Shown one piece after another: positions 48,136 to 58,338 of a DNA stretch of 64,000 nt (its first letter is position 1; each line of letters begins with the position of its first letter). Both the position numbers and the translations under genes were made by a program. The notes beneath the pieces are model-generated. The model had not been told where the DNA came from. It saw only the letters and a list, made by a program, of their open reading frames with translations, and did not search any database. Source of the DNA: Pasteurellaceae bacterium LFhippo2 (lineage in GTDB: Bacteria; Pseudomonadota; Gammaproteobacteria; Enterobacterales; Pasteurellaceae); NCBI GenBank assembly GCA_029852775.1, contig LEKJ01000050.1:1-64000 (forward strand), read 5' to 3'.

Positions 48136-48321
48136 ATGACGGAACTACAATCAAAACGTTATGCTCTACAGAATGCGGTTGATTCTTTTAAGCTTGAATC
48201 ATTAATTCCTTCCGCTCAAAATCTTGAGAAATTTGAGCCGTGGTTGGAAGGAAAAATGAATGATAAGCAATTAATGGAGTCTGCTTATGAAATATGGCAG
48301 CAAGCAAGATCCTTATCTTGA
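48136..48321 (+). CDS. Fic-associated antitoxin (VbhA/YhfG-like)
   Basis: 61 residues. The inhibitory helix shows SFKLES at 17-22, matching the (S/T)xxxE(G/N) motif of Fic inhibitors except for Ser at the last position. The C-terminal part ([20 protein letters not shown]) fits small VbhA-like antitoxins. The conserved Glu21 would block productive ATP binding in the toxin. It overlaps the fic gene by 35 bases. AAGGAG precedes the ATG. Confidence 0.78.
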   Translation: MTELQSKRYALQNAVDSFKLESLIPSAQNLEKFEPWLEGKMNDKQLMESAYEIWQQARSLS

Positions 48322-48883
48322 TAAAAATGGTGTATTGCGTAATAAACTAGGAGCAAAAAACGAGCAAGAATTAGAACTTGCTGAAAATATCTTTGTATTG
48401 CGCAAATTAGCCCTTTTATTACAAGCGCCAATCACTGGTAGATTTGATTTAAAGCATTTAAAAGCAATTCATCGTTATTTGTTTGAAGATGTTTATAGTT
48501 GGTCAGGCAAACTAAGATCTGTTGCGATAAGCAAGGGAGATTCAATGTTTGCTCACCCACTTAGAATTGAAATTGAAGCAATAAAACTTTTCGAGAAACT
48601 TAAAAGTGAGAATTATCTGTTAGGTTTAGACCAACAAACTATTGTAAAACGCCTTGCTTTTTATTTAGGAGAGTTAAATATTTTACATCCTTTTCGCGAA
48701 GGTAATGGTAGAACCCAACGAGCATTTTTAATTTTATTAGCAAGAAACGCTGGCTATAATTTACATTTTGGTCAGTTAGATGTTGATCTAAATATTGAAG
48801 CATCAATTAGAGCCAATATTTGTGATTATAGTCTGCTTGAAAAGATTATTGCTGACAGAATACAACCATTGGATACATTATGA
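48287..48883 (+). CDS. Fic-domain AMP-transferase (toxin)
   Basis: 198 residues. The FIC motif [12 protein letters not shown] is at 134-145 with catalytic His134, and the target-docking flap ([13 protein letters not shown]) precedes it. Such enzymes transfer AMP from ATP to target proteins such as GyrB/ParE in the FicT group. As the inhibitory helix is in the separate upstream protein, it is a class I system. The gene ends overlapping lipB by four bases, so the pair is embedded in the ybeD-lipB-lipA operon. Confidence 0.88.
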   Translation: MKYGSKQDPYLDKNGVLRNKLGAKNEQELELAENIFVLRKLALLLQAPITGRFDLKHLKAIHRYLFEDVYSWSGKLRSVAISKGDSMFAHPLRIEIEAIKLFEKLKSENYLLGLDQQTIVKRLAFYLGELNILHPFREGNGRTQRAFLILLARNAGYNLHFGQLDVDLNIEASIRANICDYSLLEKIIADRIQPLDTL

Positions 48884-49539
48884 ATCTTCCCCTAATTATC
48901 CGCCAACTTGGCACCCAAAATTACGATGAAATCTGGCATAAAATGCAAGAGTTCACCGATAACCGTGACGAAAATACCCCTGATGAAATTTGGCTAGTTG
49001 AACACAATCCTGTATTTACTCAAGGTTCAGCAGGTAAGCCAGAACATCTGCTAAATCCGACCAATATCCCGGTGGTGCAATCGGATCGTGGTGGACAGAT
49101 TACCTATCACGGGCCAGGTCAGCAGATTATGTATGTGCTGATTGATATTAAACGCCATAAAGCAAATGGCAGTGATTTAAATGTCCGTGAACTAGTGACC
49201 GCATTAGAGCAATGCGTGGTAAAAACTCTTGCTGATTATGGTGTTGAATCCTATCCAAAACCCGATGCGCCAGGCGTGTATGTCGATGGCAAGAAAATCT
49301 GCTCCCTTGGCTTACGTATCCGCAAAGGTTGCTCATTTCACGGTTTAGCACTGAATATCAATATGGATTTAATGCCGTTTCGCAATATTAATCCTTGTGG
49401 CTATGCCGGTTTAGAAATGTGCCAGGTGGCTGATTTTATCGAAGCAAATGAAGCCCAATGCCAAAAAATCGCACCGAAATTGGTCAATTACTTTACCCAA
49501 ATTCTCGGTTATAATACGCAACAAATTATTAACAAATAG
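48880..49539 (+). CDS. lipB: lipoyl(octanoyl) transferase
   Basis: 219 residues. It moves octanoyl from octanoyl-ACP to lipoyl domains. The conserved [20 protein letters not shown] segment, Lys139 (GKKICSLG) and the acyl-carrying Cys173 (NPCGYAG) are visible. Its ATG overlaps the fic stop (ATGA). It is 12 bases before lipA, which then inserts sulfur. Confidence 0.96.
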   Translation: MNLPLIIRQLGTQNYDEIWHKMQEFTDNRDENTPDEIWLVEHNPVFTQGSAGKPEHLLNPTNIPVVQSDRGGQITYHGPGQQIMYVLIDIKRHKANGSDLNVRELVTALEQCVVKTLADYGVESYPKPDAPGVYVDGKKICSLGLRIRKGCSFHGLALNINMDLMPFRNINPCGYAGLEMCQVADFIEANEAQCQKIAPKLVNYFTQILGYNTQQIINK

Positions 49540-49551
49540 GAATAACAGCCA

Positions 49552-50514
49552 ATGGCTACACCTTTTAAAATGGAACGAGGCGTGAAATATCGTGATGCCG
49601 CTAAAACGTCCATTATCCCAGTAAAAAATATCGATCCAAACCAAGAGCTACTTAAAAAGCCTGAATGGATGAAAATTAAATTGCCTGCGAACTCGGCAAA
49701 AATTGACAGTATCAAAAACGGTATGCGTCGCCACGGTTTACACTCTGTATGTGAAGAGGCATCTTGCCCGAACCTACACGAATGTTTTAACCACGGCACC
49801 GCAACTTTTATGATTATGGGGGCAATCTGTACGCGTCGTTGTCCATTCTGTGATGTAGCGCACGGTAAACCTCTTCCACTTGATCAAGATGAGCCGAAGA
49901 AATTGGCTGAAACCATTCAAGATATGAAGCTTAAATATGTGGTTATCACTTCTGTGGATCGCGATGATTTACCAGACCGTGGTGCAGCGCATTTTGCGGC
50001 GTGTGTACGCGAAATCCGAGCGATTAATCCGGGTATCAAAATTGAGATTTTAGTACCAGACTTCCGTGGTCGTATTGAACAAGCGGTGGAAATCTTAAAA
50101 CAGAATCCACCAGATGTATTCAACCATAATATGGAAAACGTACCACGTTTATATAAAGAAGTACGCCCAGGTGCAGACTATAAGTGGTCACTTAAGTTAC
50201 TACAAATCTTTAAACAAGAGTTCCCAGATATTCCAACAAAATCGGGGATTATGGTAGGTTTAGGTGAAACCAATGAAGAAATCTTAGAAGTAATGCAAGA
50301 TTTACGCGATCACGGCGTAACTATGCTGACTTTAGGTCAATACCTACAACCAAGCCGCCACCACTTACCAGTAGCACGCTATGTTCACCCAACGGAATTT
50401 GATATGTTCCGTGAAGAAGCTGATAAAATGGGCTTCGAACACGCAGCTTGCGGTCCATTCGTGCGTTCTTCATACCACGCGGATCTACAAGCAAGCGGTG
50501 GGGTTGTGAAGTAG
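49552..50514 (+). CDS. lipA: lipoyl synthase
   Basis: 320 residues, a radical-SAM enzyme that inserts two sulfurs into octanoyl groups. The auxiliary cluster uses Cys67, Cys72 and Cys78 ([12 protein letters not shown]), and the radical cluster uses Cys93, Cys97 and Cys100 (CTRRCPFC). A C-terminal RSSYHA supplies the Ser ligand. It ends the operon at a strong terminator. Confidence 0.97.
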   Translation: MATPFKMERGVKYRDAAKTSIIPVKNIDPNQELLKKPEWMKIKLPANSAKIDSIKNGMRRHGLHSVCEEASCPNLHECFNHGTATFMIMGAICTRRCPFCDVAHGKPLPLDQDEPKKLAETIQDMKLKYVVITSVDRDDLPDRGAAHFAACVREIRAINPGIKIEILVPDFRGRIEQAVEILKQNPPDVFNHNMENVPRLYKEVRPGADYKWSLKLLQIFKQEFPDIPTKSGIMVGLGETNEEILEVMQDLRDHGVTMLTLGQYLQPSRHHLPVARYVHPTEFDMFREEADKMGFEHAACGPFVRSSYHADLQASGGVVK

Positions 50515-50536
50515 AAAATCTATATTAATTATATAA

Positions 50537-50577
50537 AAAACGGATATAACCTTTGGGTTATATCCGTTTTGTTTTTT
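50537..50577. terminator. bidirectional terminator of lipA and hslU
   Basis: AAAACGGATATAACC-tttg-GGTTATATCCGTTTT is a perfect 15-bp stem with flanking T and A runs between convergent genes. Confidence 0.92.
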
Positions 50578-50581
50578 CTGA

Positions 50582-51904
50582 CTATAAAATGAATCGACTT
50601 AAATCTTCATTTTCTACTACGTCATTTAACGCTTCTGAAACGTATTGTTCATTGATAACAACTTTCTCACCTGAGCGTTCGCTTGCATCAAATGAAATGC
50701 CGTCCATTAAACGTTCTAATACCGTATGTAAACGACGAGCGCCGATATTTTCGGTTTTCTCATTTACGCGGAATGCAGACTCAGCGATTTTGCTGATACC
50801 ATCTTGCGTAAACTCAATTTCTACACCTTCAGTTTTCATTAACTCACGGTATTGAAGAGTTAATGACGCATTTGGTTCTGTTAAGATACGCTCAAAGTCT
50901 TCTTTATTTAACGATTTTAATTCCACACGAATTGGTAAACGACCCTGTAATTCCGGTAATAAATCTGACGGACGAGCCACTTGGAATGCACCCGAACAGA
51001 TAAAGAGAATATGGTCAGTTTTTACCATACCGTGTTTAGTATTTACCGTTGAGCCTTCGATAATTGGCAGTAAATCACGTTGTACACCTTCACGAGAGAC
51101 ATCACCACCAGAGTGTTCGCTCTTCTTACAGATTTTATCGATCTCATCAATAAATACGATACCGTGCTGTTCAACCGCTTCAATCGCTTGCTGTTTTAGC
51201 TCTTCAGGATTAACTAACTTCGCTGCTTCTTCATCAACCATTAGTTTTAACGCATCTTTAATTTTCATTTTGCGTTTTTTGGTTTTATTTGGCGACATCC
51301 CTTCAAACAGAGATTGAAGCTGTGATGTCATCTCTTCCATACCCGGAGGAGTCATAATTTCCACGCTCATTTGCGCAGCCACATCAATTTCGATCTCTTT
51401 ATCGTCTAATTGACCTTCACGCAGTTTTTTGCGGAAAATTTGGCGAGTAGAGCTATTTTCCATCTCTTGAGCATTGCCCCACTGATCTTTCGCAGGTGGT
51501 AGTAACACATCTAAAATACGATCTTCCGCCGCATCTTGTGCACGCATACGGTTCTTTTCAACAGCTTGTTGGCGGACTAATTTCATTGAAACGTCAGCAA
51601 GATCGCGGATAATCGAATCCACTTCCTTACCTACATAGCCCACTTCAGTGAATTTCGTTGCTTCCACTTTGATGAATGGTGCGTTAGCTAATTTTGCTAA
51701 ACGACGTGCGATTTCGGTTTTACCCACACCCGTTGGTCCGATCATCAGAATATTTTTAGGGGTCACTTCTTGGCGCAGTTCTTCTGGTAACTGCATACGA
51801 CGCCAGCGGTTACGTAATGCGATCGCCACTGCACGTTTTGCTTCATTTTGTCCGATAATATGTGCGTCTAATTCCGACACAATTTCACGAGGGGTCATTG
51901 ACAT
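50582..51904 (-). CDS. hslU: HslUV protease ATPase subunit
   Basis: 440 residues, an AAA+ unfoldase hexamer that feeds HslV. Walker [10 protein letters not shown] is at 56-64, Walker B is [11 protein letters not shown], and the C-terminal DLSRFIL tail docks into HslV. The I domain (about 110-240) is present. It is 12 bases downstream of hslV on the minus strand. Confidence 0.97.
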   Translation of the reverse strand: MSMTPREIVSELDAHIIGQNEAKRAVAIALRNRWRRMQLPEELRQEVTPKNILMIGPTGVGKTEIARRLAKLANAPFIKVEATKFTEVGYVGKEVDSIIRDLADVSMKLVRQQAVEKNRMRAQDAAEDRILDVLLPPAKDQWGNAQEMENSSTRQIFRKKLREGQLDDKEIEIDVAAQMSVEIMTPPGMEEMTSQLQSLFEGMSPNKTKKRKMKIKDALKLMVDEEAAKLVNPEELKQQAIEAVEQHGIVFIDEIDKICKKSEHSGGDVSREGVQRDLLPIIEGSTVNTKHGMVKTDHILFICSGAFQVARPSDLLPELQGRLPIRVELKSLNKEDFERILTEPNASLTLQYRELMKTEGVEIEFTQDGISKIAESAFRVNEKTENIGARRLHTVLERLMDGISFDASERSGEKVVINEQYVSEALNDVVENEDLSRFIL

Positions 51905-51916
51905 ATATTTTATTCC

Positions 51917-52438
51917 TTACACTTCTTCAATTACGTGATTATGGTTCGAGTAAATATCAATATCACCCGCAATCTTTAACGCTTCTGCCACAATCTCTTT
52001 TGCCGATAAGTTATTGTTTGTTCTAAGTAACGCAAGGGCTGCTGCTTTTGCATAGTTACCGCCTGAACCAATCGCAAGTACATCTTGCTCTGGCTCAATC
52101 ACATCACCGCTACCTGATACTAATAAAAATTCGCTTTCATTCGCTACAATCATCATCGCTTCTAATTTGCGTAATGAACGCTCGGTGCGCCACTCTTTTG
52201 CGAGTTCTACCGCTGATTTAATTAAATGACCTTGATGAAGTTCCAATTTTTTCTCAAACAGATCACGCAAAATAAATGCATCTGCCGTTGAGCCAGCGAA
52301 ACCTGTTACCACTTTGTCTTTGTATAAACGGCGCACCTTACGCACCGTGCCTTTTTCGATACAATTGCCAAGAGTTGCTTGACCGTCGCCACCGATAGCC
52401 ACTTTGCCATCTTTGCGAACACATACGATTGTAGTCAT
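51917..52438 (-). CDS. hslV: HslUV protease peptidase subunit
   Basis: 173 residues, a proteasome-beta-like Thr protease. The nucleophile is Thr2 after Met removal ([19 protein letters not shown]). Together with HslU it degrades heat-shock and misfolded proteins. [15 protein letters not shown] and [16 protein letters not shown] are typical. It leads the hslVU operon. Any sigma32 promoter in the 71-base gap to sfsA is not clear. Confidence 0.97.
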   Translation of the reverse strand: MTTIVCVRKDGKVAIGGDGQATLGNCIEKGTVRKVRRLYKDKVVTGFAGSTADAFILRDLFEKKLELHQGHLIKSAVELAKEWRTERSLRKLEAMMIVANESEFLLVSGSGDVIEPEQDVLAIGSGGNYAKAAALALLRTNNNLSAKEIVAEALKIAGDIDIYSNHNHVIEEV

Positions 52439-52509
52439 TTTAATTCCTTTCTTTTGAAAAACTGGGGCTTTATTTGGGGGAGCTTGAGACTAATTTCAAG
52501 GACAAGCGG

Positions 52510-53223
52510 TCAGATCTGTGTAACTTTTTGCAAATTCATACCAATAGGTGCTTTACCTTCAAAAATCATTTCCGCTTGATAGGCTAACACTTGCACGCCT
52601 TGTCGCTTGGCTTGCTCAAATAATTCCGCATATTTCGGGTCAATCTGCTTTGCCACTTCAAAGCGTTCAATGCCAGTATGCAAAATGGCAAAGAAAATTA
52701 CCGCTTGTTGCCCTTGCTGACTAATACTAGTCAGTTCACGCAGATGTTTTTGCCCACGCTCTGTTTTTGCATCAGGGAACATACCAATCCCCTTTTCAGT
52801 CAGTAAGGTTGTGGACTTCACTTCCACAAAACAATCGGCTAATTCATCATTCTTTAATAAAAAATCAATACGACTATTTTCTTCGCCATATTTCTGTTCT
52901 GGCAGAATTTGTGAATAGTTAGCAAGTTCAGTAATCCATTTATTCTGCAGGGCTTCTGCCACCAGTTGATTAGCTTTTTGAGTATTCACACAAATAAAAT
53001 GCCCTGCTTGAGTTTCAGTGAGTTCCCAAGTGTGCGCATATTTTCGTTTAGCATTATCGGAAGTGGAAAACCAGACGGTATCGCCTTCATTAGCACAACC
53101 TGTCATTGCGCCTGTATTTGGACAGTGAATAGTAATCTGTTCGCCATCGGGCAGTTGAATATCCGCTAAAAAGCGTTTGTAACGGCGCAGTAATGTACCG
53201 TTTGATAGTTTGGGGAATAGCAT
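52510..53223 (-). CDS. sfsA: SfsA family protein
   Basis: 237 residues. SfsA was found as a sugar-fermentation stimulator in E. coli; it has an N-terminal OB fold and a nuclease-like C-terminal domain ([20 protein letters not shown] resembles a PD-(D/E)XK core). The family role is unclear. [14 protein letters not shown] and [15 protein letters not shown] are conserved. One base separates it from the upstream VOC gene, so the two form an operon. Confidence 0.92.
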   Translation of the reverse strand: MLFPKLSNGTLLRRYKRFLADIQLPDGEQITIHCPNTGAMTGCANEGDTVWFSTSDNAKRKYAHTWELTETQAGHFICVNTQKANQLVAEALQNKWITELANYSQILPEQKYGEENSRIDFLLKNDELADCFVEVKSTTLLTEKGIGMFPDAKTERGQKHLRELTSISQQGQQAVIFFAILHTGIERFEVAKQIDPKYAELFEQAKRQGVQVLAYQAEMIFEGKAPIGMNLQKVTQI

Positions 53224-53224
53224 C

Positions 53225-53620
53225 TTAAATCTCGTAAAACTCTAACGGTAAATCATCAGGATCGCGGAAAAAGGTGAAGCGTTTACCGGTAACTTCATCA
53301 ATGCGAATACCTTCGTGGGCAAGGTTACGGCTTTCTAAAAAGGCAATGGCTTGTTCAATATTTTCCACTTTAAACGCTAAATGGCGTAAGCCACAAGTTT
53401 CAGGCGAGCTAAAACGCGCAGGCGTTACGGGAAAGCTAAATAACTCAATCTGTGAACCATCGCCAAAGCGTAAATCAAGCTTATAGCTGTCACGGGCTTC
53501 GCGGTAGGTTTCCTGAATAATTTCTGCACCTAAAATTTCAGTATAGAACTGCTTGGATTTGGCGTAATCCGAAACGATAAGTGCCACGTGATGAAAGCCA
53601 AGAATGGGCGAGTTAGACAT
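53225..53620 (-). CDS. VOC-family glyoxalase-like protein
   Basis: 131 residues, two beta-alpha-beta-beta-beta modules as in glyoxalase I relatives. Metal-ligand positions are suggested by His in [11 protein letters not shown], Glu in SQIELFSF, His in [10 protein letters not shown] and Glu in [10 protein letters not shown]. It resembles the E. coli YaeR/GloA2 group. The substrate is not known. It is coupled to sfsA downstream. Confidence 0.87.
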   Translation of the reverse strand: MSNSPILGFHHVALIVSDYAKSKQFYTEILGAEIIQETYREARDSYKLDLRFGDGSQIELFSFPVTPARFSSPETCGLRHLAFKVENIEQAIAFLESRNLAHEGIRIDEVTGKRFTFFRDPDDLPLEFYEI

Positions 53621-53724
53621 AGTTTTTCCTTCATTTTATTTTCGCAAAGTTTTGCAAAAGTGCTGTTAAATCTGACCGCTTGCGGTAGTATTTGTATTTT
53701 AAACTGATTGTAAAAGAGTTTGGT

Positions 53725-54834
53725 GTGAAAACAAAATCGCAATTTCCATTGGCACAAGCCTCAATGAATGATCCATTCGCAAGTTCGGTATTGGAATGGT
53801 ATCAGCAATATGGACGTAAACATCTTCCTTGGCAACAAAATAAATCACTCTACGGTGTGTGGCTTTCGGAAGTGATGTTGCAACAAACTCAAGTGGTTAC
53901 CGTTATTCCTTACTTTGAACGCTTTATCGAAAAATTTCCAACAGTGGTTGATTTAGCCAATGCAGATATTGATGAAGTACTTCATCTTTGGACTGGATTG
54001 GGCTATTACGCACGTGCGAGAAACTTACATAAAGCCGCCCAGCAAATTCGTGATAAATTTAATGGTACGTTTCCAACAGATTTTGATGACGTTTTAGCAT
54101 TAAGCGGTGTGGGAAGAAGCACCGCCGGTGCGGTGTTATCTTCGGTTTTAGATGCACCACACCCGATTTTAGATGGCAATGTAAAGCGTGTGTTATCACG
54201 CTACTTTGCGGTAGAAGGCTGGAGTGGTGAAAAGGTCGTTGAAAATAAATTGTGGGATCTGACCGCTTGTGTGACCCCAACGGAAAAAGTCGCCGACTTT
54301 AATCAAGCAATGATGGATCTGGGGGCTATGATTTGTACCCGCACTAAGCCCAAATGCTCTCTTTGTCCTTTAGAAAAAGAGTGTAAAACTAATAAGTTGC
54401 AAGCGTGGGCAGAATTTCCTGCCAAAAAACCGAAAAAAACACTACCAGAAAAAACTAGCTATTTTTTAATAGTAAAACAAGGTAGCAAAGTGCTACTAGA
54501 AAAGCGTGAAGCAAAAGGCATTTGGGGTGGGCTATTTGCTTTTCCACAATTTGAAAATATTGATTTACTCAAGCGGTCTATTTCAGTAAAAAATTTGCAA
54601 ATATCACGACAGTTAATCGCTTTTCGCCACACGTTCAGCCATTTTCATTTAGATATTTACCCAATTTTAGTTGAGCTGAATGACAATAATATAAATGAAG
54701 AGCAAGGAAATTATCTTGGCTCTGTATCTTCAACACTGGAATATTGGTATGATTTAACCAATCCTAGTGAGATTGGGCTTCCAACCCCAATTAAGCGTAT
54801 TTTAGACGAATTAACCTATAACGAGAGGACATAA
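53725..54834 (+). CDS. mutY: adenine DNA glycosylase
   Basis: About 369 residues. It removes A mispaired with 8-oxoG. The catalytic region [11 protein letters not shown], the helix-hairpin-helix [14 protein letters not shown], and the 4Fe-4S ligands Cys-x6-Cys-x2-Cys-x5-Cys ([17 protein letters not shown]) are intact, and the C-terminal NUDIX-like domain is present. The start is uncertain. GTG at 53725 has AGAG upstream, ATG at 53764 gives a length nearer to E. coli but has no ribosome site, and a TTG at 53692 is unlikely. Confidence 0.93.
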   Translation: MKTKSQFPLAQASMNDPFASSVLEWYQQYGRKHLPWQQNKSLYGVWLSEVMLQQTQVVTVIPYFERFIEKFPTVVDLANADIDEVLHLWTGLGYYARARNLHKAAQQIRDKFNGTFPTDFDDVLALSGVGRSTAGAVLSSVLDAPHPILDGNVKRVLSRYFAVEGWSGEKVVENKLWDLTACVTPTEKVADFNQAMMDLGAMICTRTKPKCSLCPLEKECKTNKLQAWAEFPAKKPKKTLPEKTSYFLIVKQGSKVLLEKREAKGIWGGLFAFPQFENIDLLKRSISVKNLQISRQLIAFRHTFSHFHLDIYPILVELNDNNINEEQGNYLGSVSSTLEYWYDLTNPSEIGLPTPIKRILDELTYNERT

Positions 54835-54836
54835 CA

Positions 54837-55112
54837 ATGGCACGTACCGTTTTTTGTGAATATTTAAAGCAAGAAGCTGAAGGTTTAGATTTTCAGCTTT
54901 ACCCAGGGGATGTGGGTAAACGTATTTTTGATTCAATTAGCAAGCAGGCTTGGTCTGAGTGGATTAAAAAACAAACAATGATCGTAAATGAAAAAAAATT
55001 AAGTATGATGAACCCTGAACATAGGAAACTTTTAGAAACAGAAATGGTCAATTTTCTGTTCGAAGGGAAAGAAATTCAAATTGAAGGTTATGTTCCCTTA
55101 AATGATAAATAA
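54837..55112 (+). CDS. yggX: Fe(II)-trafficking protein YggX
   Basis: 91 residues. [20 protein letters not shown] carries the single conserved Cys7 that is linked to protection of Fe-S clusters from oxidation. Two bases separate it from mutY, and mltC follows, the same mutY-yggX-mltC order as in E. coli. Confidence 0.95.
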   Translation: MARTVFCEYLKQEAEGLDFQLYPGDVGKRIFDSISKQAWSEWIKKQTMIVNEKKLSMMNPEHRKLLETEMVNFLFEGKEIQIEGYVPLNDK

Positions 55113-55125
55113 TCTCGAGATTCCT

Positions 55126-56220
55126 ATGAAAAAATTCATTAAATATTTTCCAGCACTAGCATTGATTCCATTTCTAGTTGCTTGTGGCGGTAGTGATACT
55201 AAAAAAACTACAACCAAGAAACCAAAAGCTGATTACACCAAAGATACCAATGCATTAGATATTTTGACTGGGCAATTTTCACGCAATATTGACCAAATTT
55301 GGGGCGTAAATGAGCTTGTTCAAGCGAGTCAAAAAGACTACGTAAAATATACAGACCAATATTATACGCGTAGCCAAATTCACTTTGATAGCGGTTCTAT
55401 TTCTATTGAGACGTTAGGTGACCAAAATCGCTTACGTAATGCGATTATTCATACTTTATTAATGGGTTCTGACGCATCAGGCATTGACCTTTTTGCTTCA
55501 GGAGATGCTCCGATTAGCTCTAATCCATTCTTAGTAGGACAGGTTGTAGATAATTTTGGCCGTTCTATTATGAATGTTGCTATGGCAAATGATTTTGCAA
55601 CTTATCTTATCCAAAACAAACTAAAAACTCGTAAACTTTCAAATGGACGAACTGTAAGCTATGTGGATATTCCAATGGTTGCAGGCCACGTTGAAGTTCG
55701 TGCAAGACGTTATTTACCATTAGTGCGCCACGCTGCTAAGCGCTATGGGCTTGAGCCAAGCTTCATTTTAGCGATTATGGAAGTTGAATCTGCATTTAAC
55801 CCTTATGCGGTAAGTTATGCTAATGCTATTGGTTTAATGCAAGTTGTTCCACGCACAGCGGGCCGTGATATTTTTGCGCGAATGGGACTGAGTGGCCAAC
55901 CAAGTCGTGAATATCTCTATGATCCAGAGAAGAATATCGATGCGGGTGCTTTATATTTCACGATTTTACGTGATGAATACTTAGATGGTATTACTGACCA
56001 AACATCAAAACGTTATGCGATGATTTCAGCCTATAATAGTGGGGCTGGAGCGGTACTAAGAGTATTTGATAGCGATAAATGGGAAGCGATTGATCGTATT
56101 AATAACTTAAGTCCTGACGCTGTTTATCGAATTTTAACCACTGCGCACCCATCTTCTCAAGCAAGAAACTATTTGCTTAAAGTAACTAAAGCGCAACAAA
56201 AATATCGAAATGTTAGATAA
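55126..56220 (+). CDS. mltC: membrane-bound lytic murein transglycosylase C
   Basis: 364 residues. A lipoprotein signal ends at LVAC (Cys near residue 20). The N-terminal domain is followed by the SLT domain (about 200-350), with catalytic Glu in [17 protein letters not shown] and then [15 protein letters not shown] and AYNSGAGAV. It cleaves glycan strands to 1,6-anhydromuropeptides. The ATG at 55126 begins the signal; the longer frame upstream overlaps yggX and is rejected. Confidence 0.94.
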   Translation: MKKFIKYFPALALIPFLVACGGSDTKKTTTKKPKADYTKDTNALDILTGQFSRNIDQIWGVNELVQASQKDYVKYTDQYYTRSQIHFDSGSISIETLGDQNRLRNAIIHTLLMGSDASGIDLFASGDAPISSNPFLVGQVVDNFGRSIMNVAMANDFATYLIQNKLKTRKLSNGRTVSYVDIPMVAGHVEVRARRYLPLVRHAAKRYGLEPSFILAIMEVESAFNPYAVSYANAIGLMQVVPRTAGRDIFARMGLSGQPSREYLYDPEKNIDAGALYFTILRDEYLDGITDQTSKRYAMISAYNSGAGAVLRVFDSDKWEAIDRINNLSPDAVYRILTTAHPSSQARNYLLKVTKAQQKYRNVR

Positions 56221-56296
56221 AATGTTGTTTTTTAAGTCGTTTTGAACACAAAGTGATCCATTGAACTGTTTTTTTTAATTTTTTGAAAAAAAACGT

Positions 56297-56325
56297 TTGA
56301 CGAAGGGGAAGAAAATCCGCATAAT
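56297..56325 (+). promoter_or_regulatory. tRNA operon promoter
   Basis: TTGACG (56297-56302) and CATAAT (56320-56325) are separated by 17 bases, with a GC-rich discriminator (GCACCCCGC), 22 bases before tRNA-Phe. Confidence 0.78.
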
Positions 56326-56346
56326 GCACCCCGCAAACGACGAGAT

Positions 56347-56422
56347 GCCTCGATAGCTCAGTCGGTAGAGCAGGGGATTGAAAATCCCCGTGTCGGTGGT
56401 TCGATTCCGCCTCGAGGCACCA
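56347..56422 (+). tRNA. tRNA-Phe (anticodon GAA)
   Basis: 76 bases with cloverleaf pairing, acceptor GCCTCGA/TCGAGGC, anticodon stem GGGGA-TTGAAAA-TCCCC with GAA, T-loop GGTTCGATTCC and encoded CCA. Close to E. coli tRNA-Phe. Confidence 0.97.
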
Positions 56423-56441
56423 CTTTCTTGCAAAGTGCTTT

Positions 56442-56517
56442 TCCTCCTTAGTTCAGTCGGTAGAACGGTGGACTGTTAATCCATATGTCGCAGGTTCGAG
56501 TCCCGCAGGAGGAGCCA
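56442..56517 (+). tRNA. tRNA-Asn (anticodon GTT)
   Basis: 76 bases with acceptor TCCTCCT/AGGAGGA, anticodon loop CTGTTAA carrying GTT, T-loop GGTTCGAGTCC and CCA. It is 19 bases after tRNA-Phe in the same transcript. Confidence 0.97.
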
Positions 56518-56524
56518 TATTCAG

Positions 56525-56556
56525 AAACCCTGATGAGAAATCATCAGGGTTTTTTC
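56525..56556 (+). terminator. tRNA operon terminator
   Basis: AAACCCTGATGA-gaaa-TCATCAGGGTTT followed by a T run, just after tRNA-Asn. Confidence 0.92.
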
Positions 56557-56685
56557 ATATCTGAGTTGTTCTAGTCTTATAAGCAAAATTCACACGATTT
56601 TTTAATTTTGTGATCTTGCTCCAATTTTTGAGAAAAAACGAAATTTTTCTTCACGTTTCTACTCTTTTAAGGGTATTATGTCCGC

Positions 56686-56771
56686 GTTGAAATAAAAATA
56701 ATAATAATTCCTCGAATATCGTCAAAATCCTTGCGGCATTATTGAGTTATTGAATAATGTCGCACTTTTTC
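56686..56771 (+). ncRNA. candidate small RNA with own promoter and terminator
   Basis: In the 56557-56826 gap, a promoter-like pair TTCACG (56650-56655) and TATTAT (56674-56679; 18-base spacer, GTCCGCG discriminator) is followed by about 85 bases with no ORF. They end in a strong hairpin TGCGGCATTATT / AATAATGTCGCA (56732-56764) with a T run. The layout is that of an Hfq-type small RNA or an untranslated leader with nothing behind it. No known family is recognised. Confidence 0.4.
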
Positions 56772-56783
56772 TCAAGTAATAAA

Positions 56784-56806
56784 AAAATCCGCACTAGGCG
56801 GATTTT
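56784..56806. terminator. xylB terminator
   Basis: AAAATCCGC-actag-GCGGATTTT, 21 bases downstream of minus-strand xylB, with T runs on either strand. Confidence 0.82.
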
Positions 56807-56826
56807 GTCGTTTTTATAGGGTAGGT

Positions 56827-58272
56827 TTATAAGGTTTTCAATTTTTCATAAAGCTCAGCAAAGCGCGCTCTCTTTTCTTGGTAATAAGCGTATTTATTTG
56901 GATTGGTTTCATAAACCCCTTCTAAATTGAGTTCTGGGCAGAATGTTGAAATATCTTCATTTGGATTTAAAGCAATTTGCGCTAATTTAGCTGCACCTAA
57001 TGCGGGTCCAACATCGCCACCTGTGCGGTATTCTAATGTTTTTCCTGTAATATCTGCGAGTAATTGTCGCCAATATGGACTTTTTGCCCCGCCACCAATC
57101 AATGCAATACTCTCTGCTGTTGTACCTGTTTCGTGTAGAACATCAATACCTTGTGCAAGGGCAAAGCTCACGCCTTCTACCGCTGCCTGAGCGAGCGTTA
57201 CTGCATTATCATTATGATTCATTCCCCAGAACACACCTTTAGCAAGTGGGTTATTGTGGGGGGTTCTTTCGCCTGATAAATAAGGCAAGAAGATCACATC
57301 AGATAGTTGTTGGTTCTGTTCAATTTGCTGGAATAATGTCGCGACATCTTTAAATCCAGTGGTTTTTTGCGCCCAATCCACCGCAGAAGCAGCACTTAGA
57401 ATTACAGACATCAAATGCCAGCGTTCTGGTAATGCGTGGCAAAAGCTGTGTACCGCTTTTTGAGGATTTGCTCTGAATTGATCTGTTACCACAAAATAAA
57501 CGCCTGATGTTCCAAGCGACAGCATCGCCTGTCCAGGTTTATATAACCCAATACCAATCGCACCAGCTGCGTTGTCGCCACCGCCCGCTACGACAGGCAC
57601 ACAAGGCATTTTCCAGCGTTCTGCTAATGAGTTAAGCAACGTCCCTGTAATTTGATTCCCTTCAAATAACTCCGGCATATTACTTCGATCTAAACCACAA
57701 GCATCGAGTAAGTCTGCATTCCAATCTCGTTTTTCAACATCAAGCCACATTGTGCCTGATGCATCTGACATATCTGAGGCATATTCGCCCGTCATTAATA
57801 GGCGAAGGTAATCTTTAGGCAATAACACCTTGGAAACTTGCGAAAAAGTTTCTGGCTGATTATTAGCTACCCATTTCAATTTCGGCGCGGTAAAGCCAGG
57901 CATCATCAAGTTTCCGGTAATCTCGCGTGATGTTGGAACTAATTGTTCCAATTCCGCACATTCTGCATAGCTTCTGCCATCGTTCCATAAAATCGCAGGG
58001 CAGAGCACTTTGTCTGATTTATCTAATAACGTCGCTCCGTGCATTTGACCGGTTAAGCCAATCGCTTGTACTTTGGATAAATCTTGTTGATGAGATAATT
58101 GCAACATTGCTTGGTCTGTCGCATTCCACCAATCCTGCGGATTTTGTTCCGACCAAAGTGCTTGAGGACGAGAAATAGGTAATGGTTGTGATACGGTGGC
58201 TAAGATTTGTTGTTTATCATCCAGTAACACAACTTTTACGCCGGATGTACCAAGATCAATTCCAATATACAT
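56827..58272 (-). CDS. xylB: xylulokinase
   Basis: 481 residues, FGGY family; it phosphorylates D-xylulose. The N-terminal phosphate loop GIDLGTSGVKVVLLDD (4-19), the substrate-side GLTGQMHGATLLD and the catalytic-Asp region VVAGGGDNAAGAIGIG are seen. It follows xylA on the minus strand; the 66-base gap holds an uptake-signal hairpin. Confidence 0.96.
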   Translation of the reverse strand: MYIGIDLGTSGVKVVLLDDKQQILATVSQPLPISRPQALWSEQNPQDWWNATDQAMLQLSHQQDLSKVQAIGLTGQMHGATLLDKSDKVLCPAILWNDGRSYAECAELEQLVPTSREITGNLMMPGFTAPKLKWVANNQPETFSQVSKVLLPKDYLRLLMTGEYASDMSDASGTMWLDVEKRDWNADLLDACGLDRSNMPELFEGNQITGTLLNSLAERWKMPCVPVVAGGGDNAAGAIGIGLYKPGQAMLSLGTSGVYFVVTDQFRANPQKAVHSFCHALPERWHLMSVILSAASAVDWAQKTTGFKDVATLFQQIEQNQQLSDVIFLPYLSGERTPHNNPLAKGVFWGMNHNDNAVTLAQAAVEGVSFALAQGIDVLHETGTTAESIALIGGGAKSPYWRQLLADITGKTLEYRTGGDVGPALGAAKLAQIALNPNEDISTFCPELNLEGVYETNPNKYAYYQEKRARFAELYEKLKTL

Positions 58273-58289
58273 AACGAATTCTCCATAGA

Positions 58290-58332
58290 AAGCGGTCAGA
58301 TTTGGTAAAATTTTTGCAAAATCTGACCGCTT
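58290..58332. other. xylA-xylB intercistronic hairpin from inverted uptake signals
   Basis: AAGCGGTCAGATTT pairs with AAATCTGACCGCTT. On the minus strand there is no strong T run after it, so xylB may still be reached by readthrough. Confidence 0.6.
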
Positions 58333-58338
58333 GTATGA

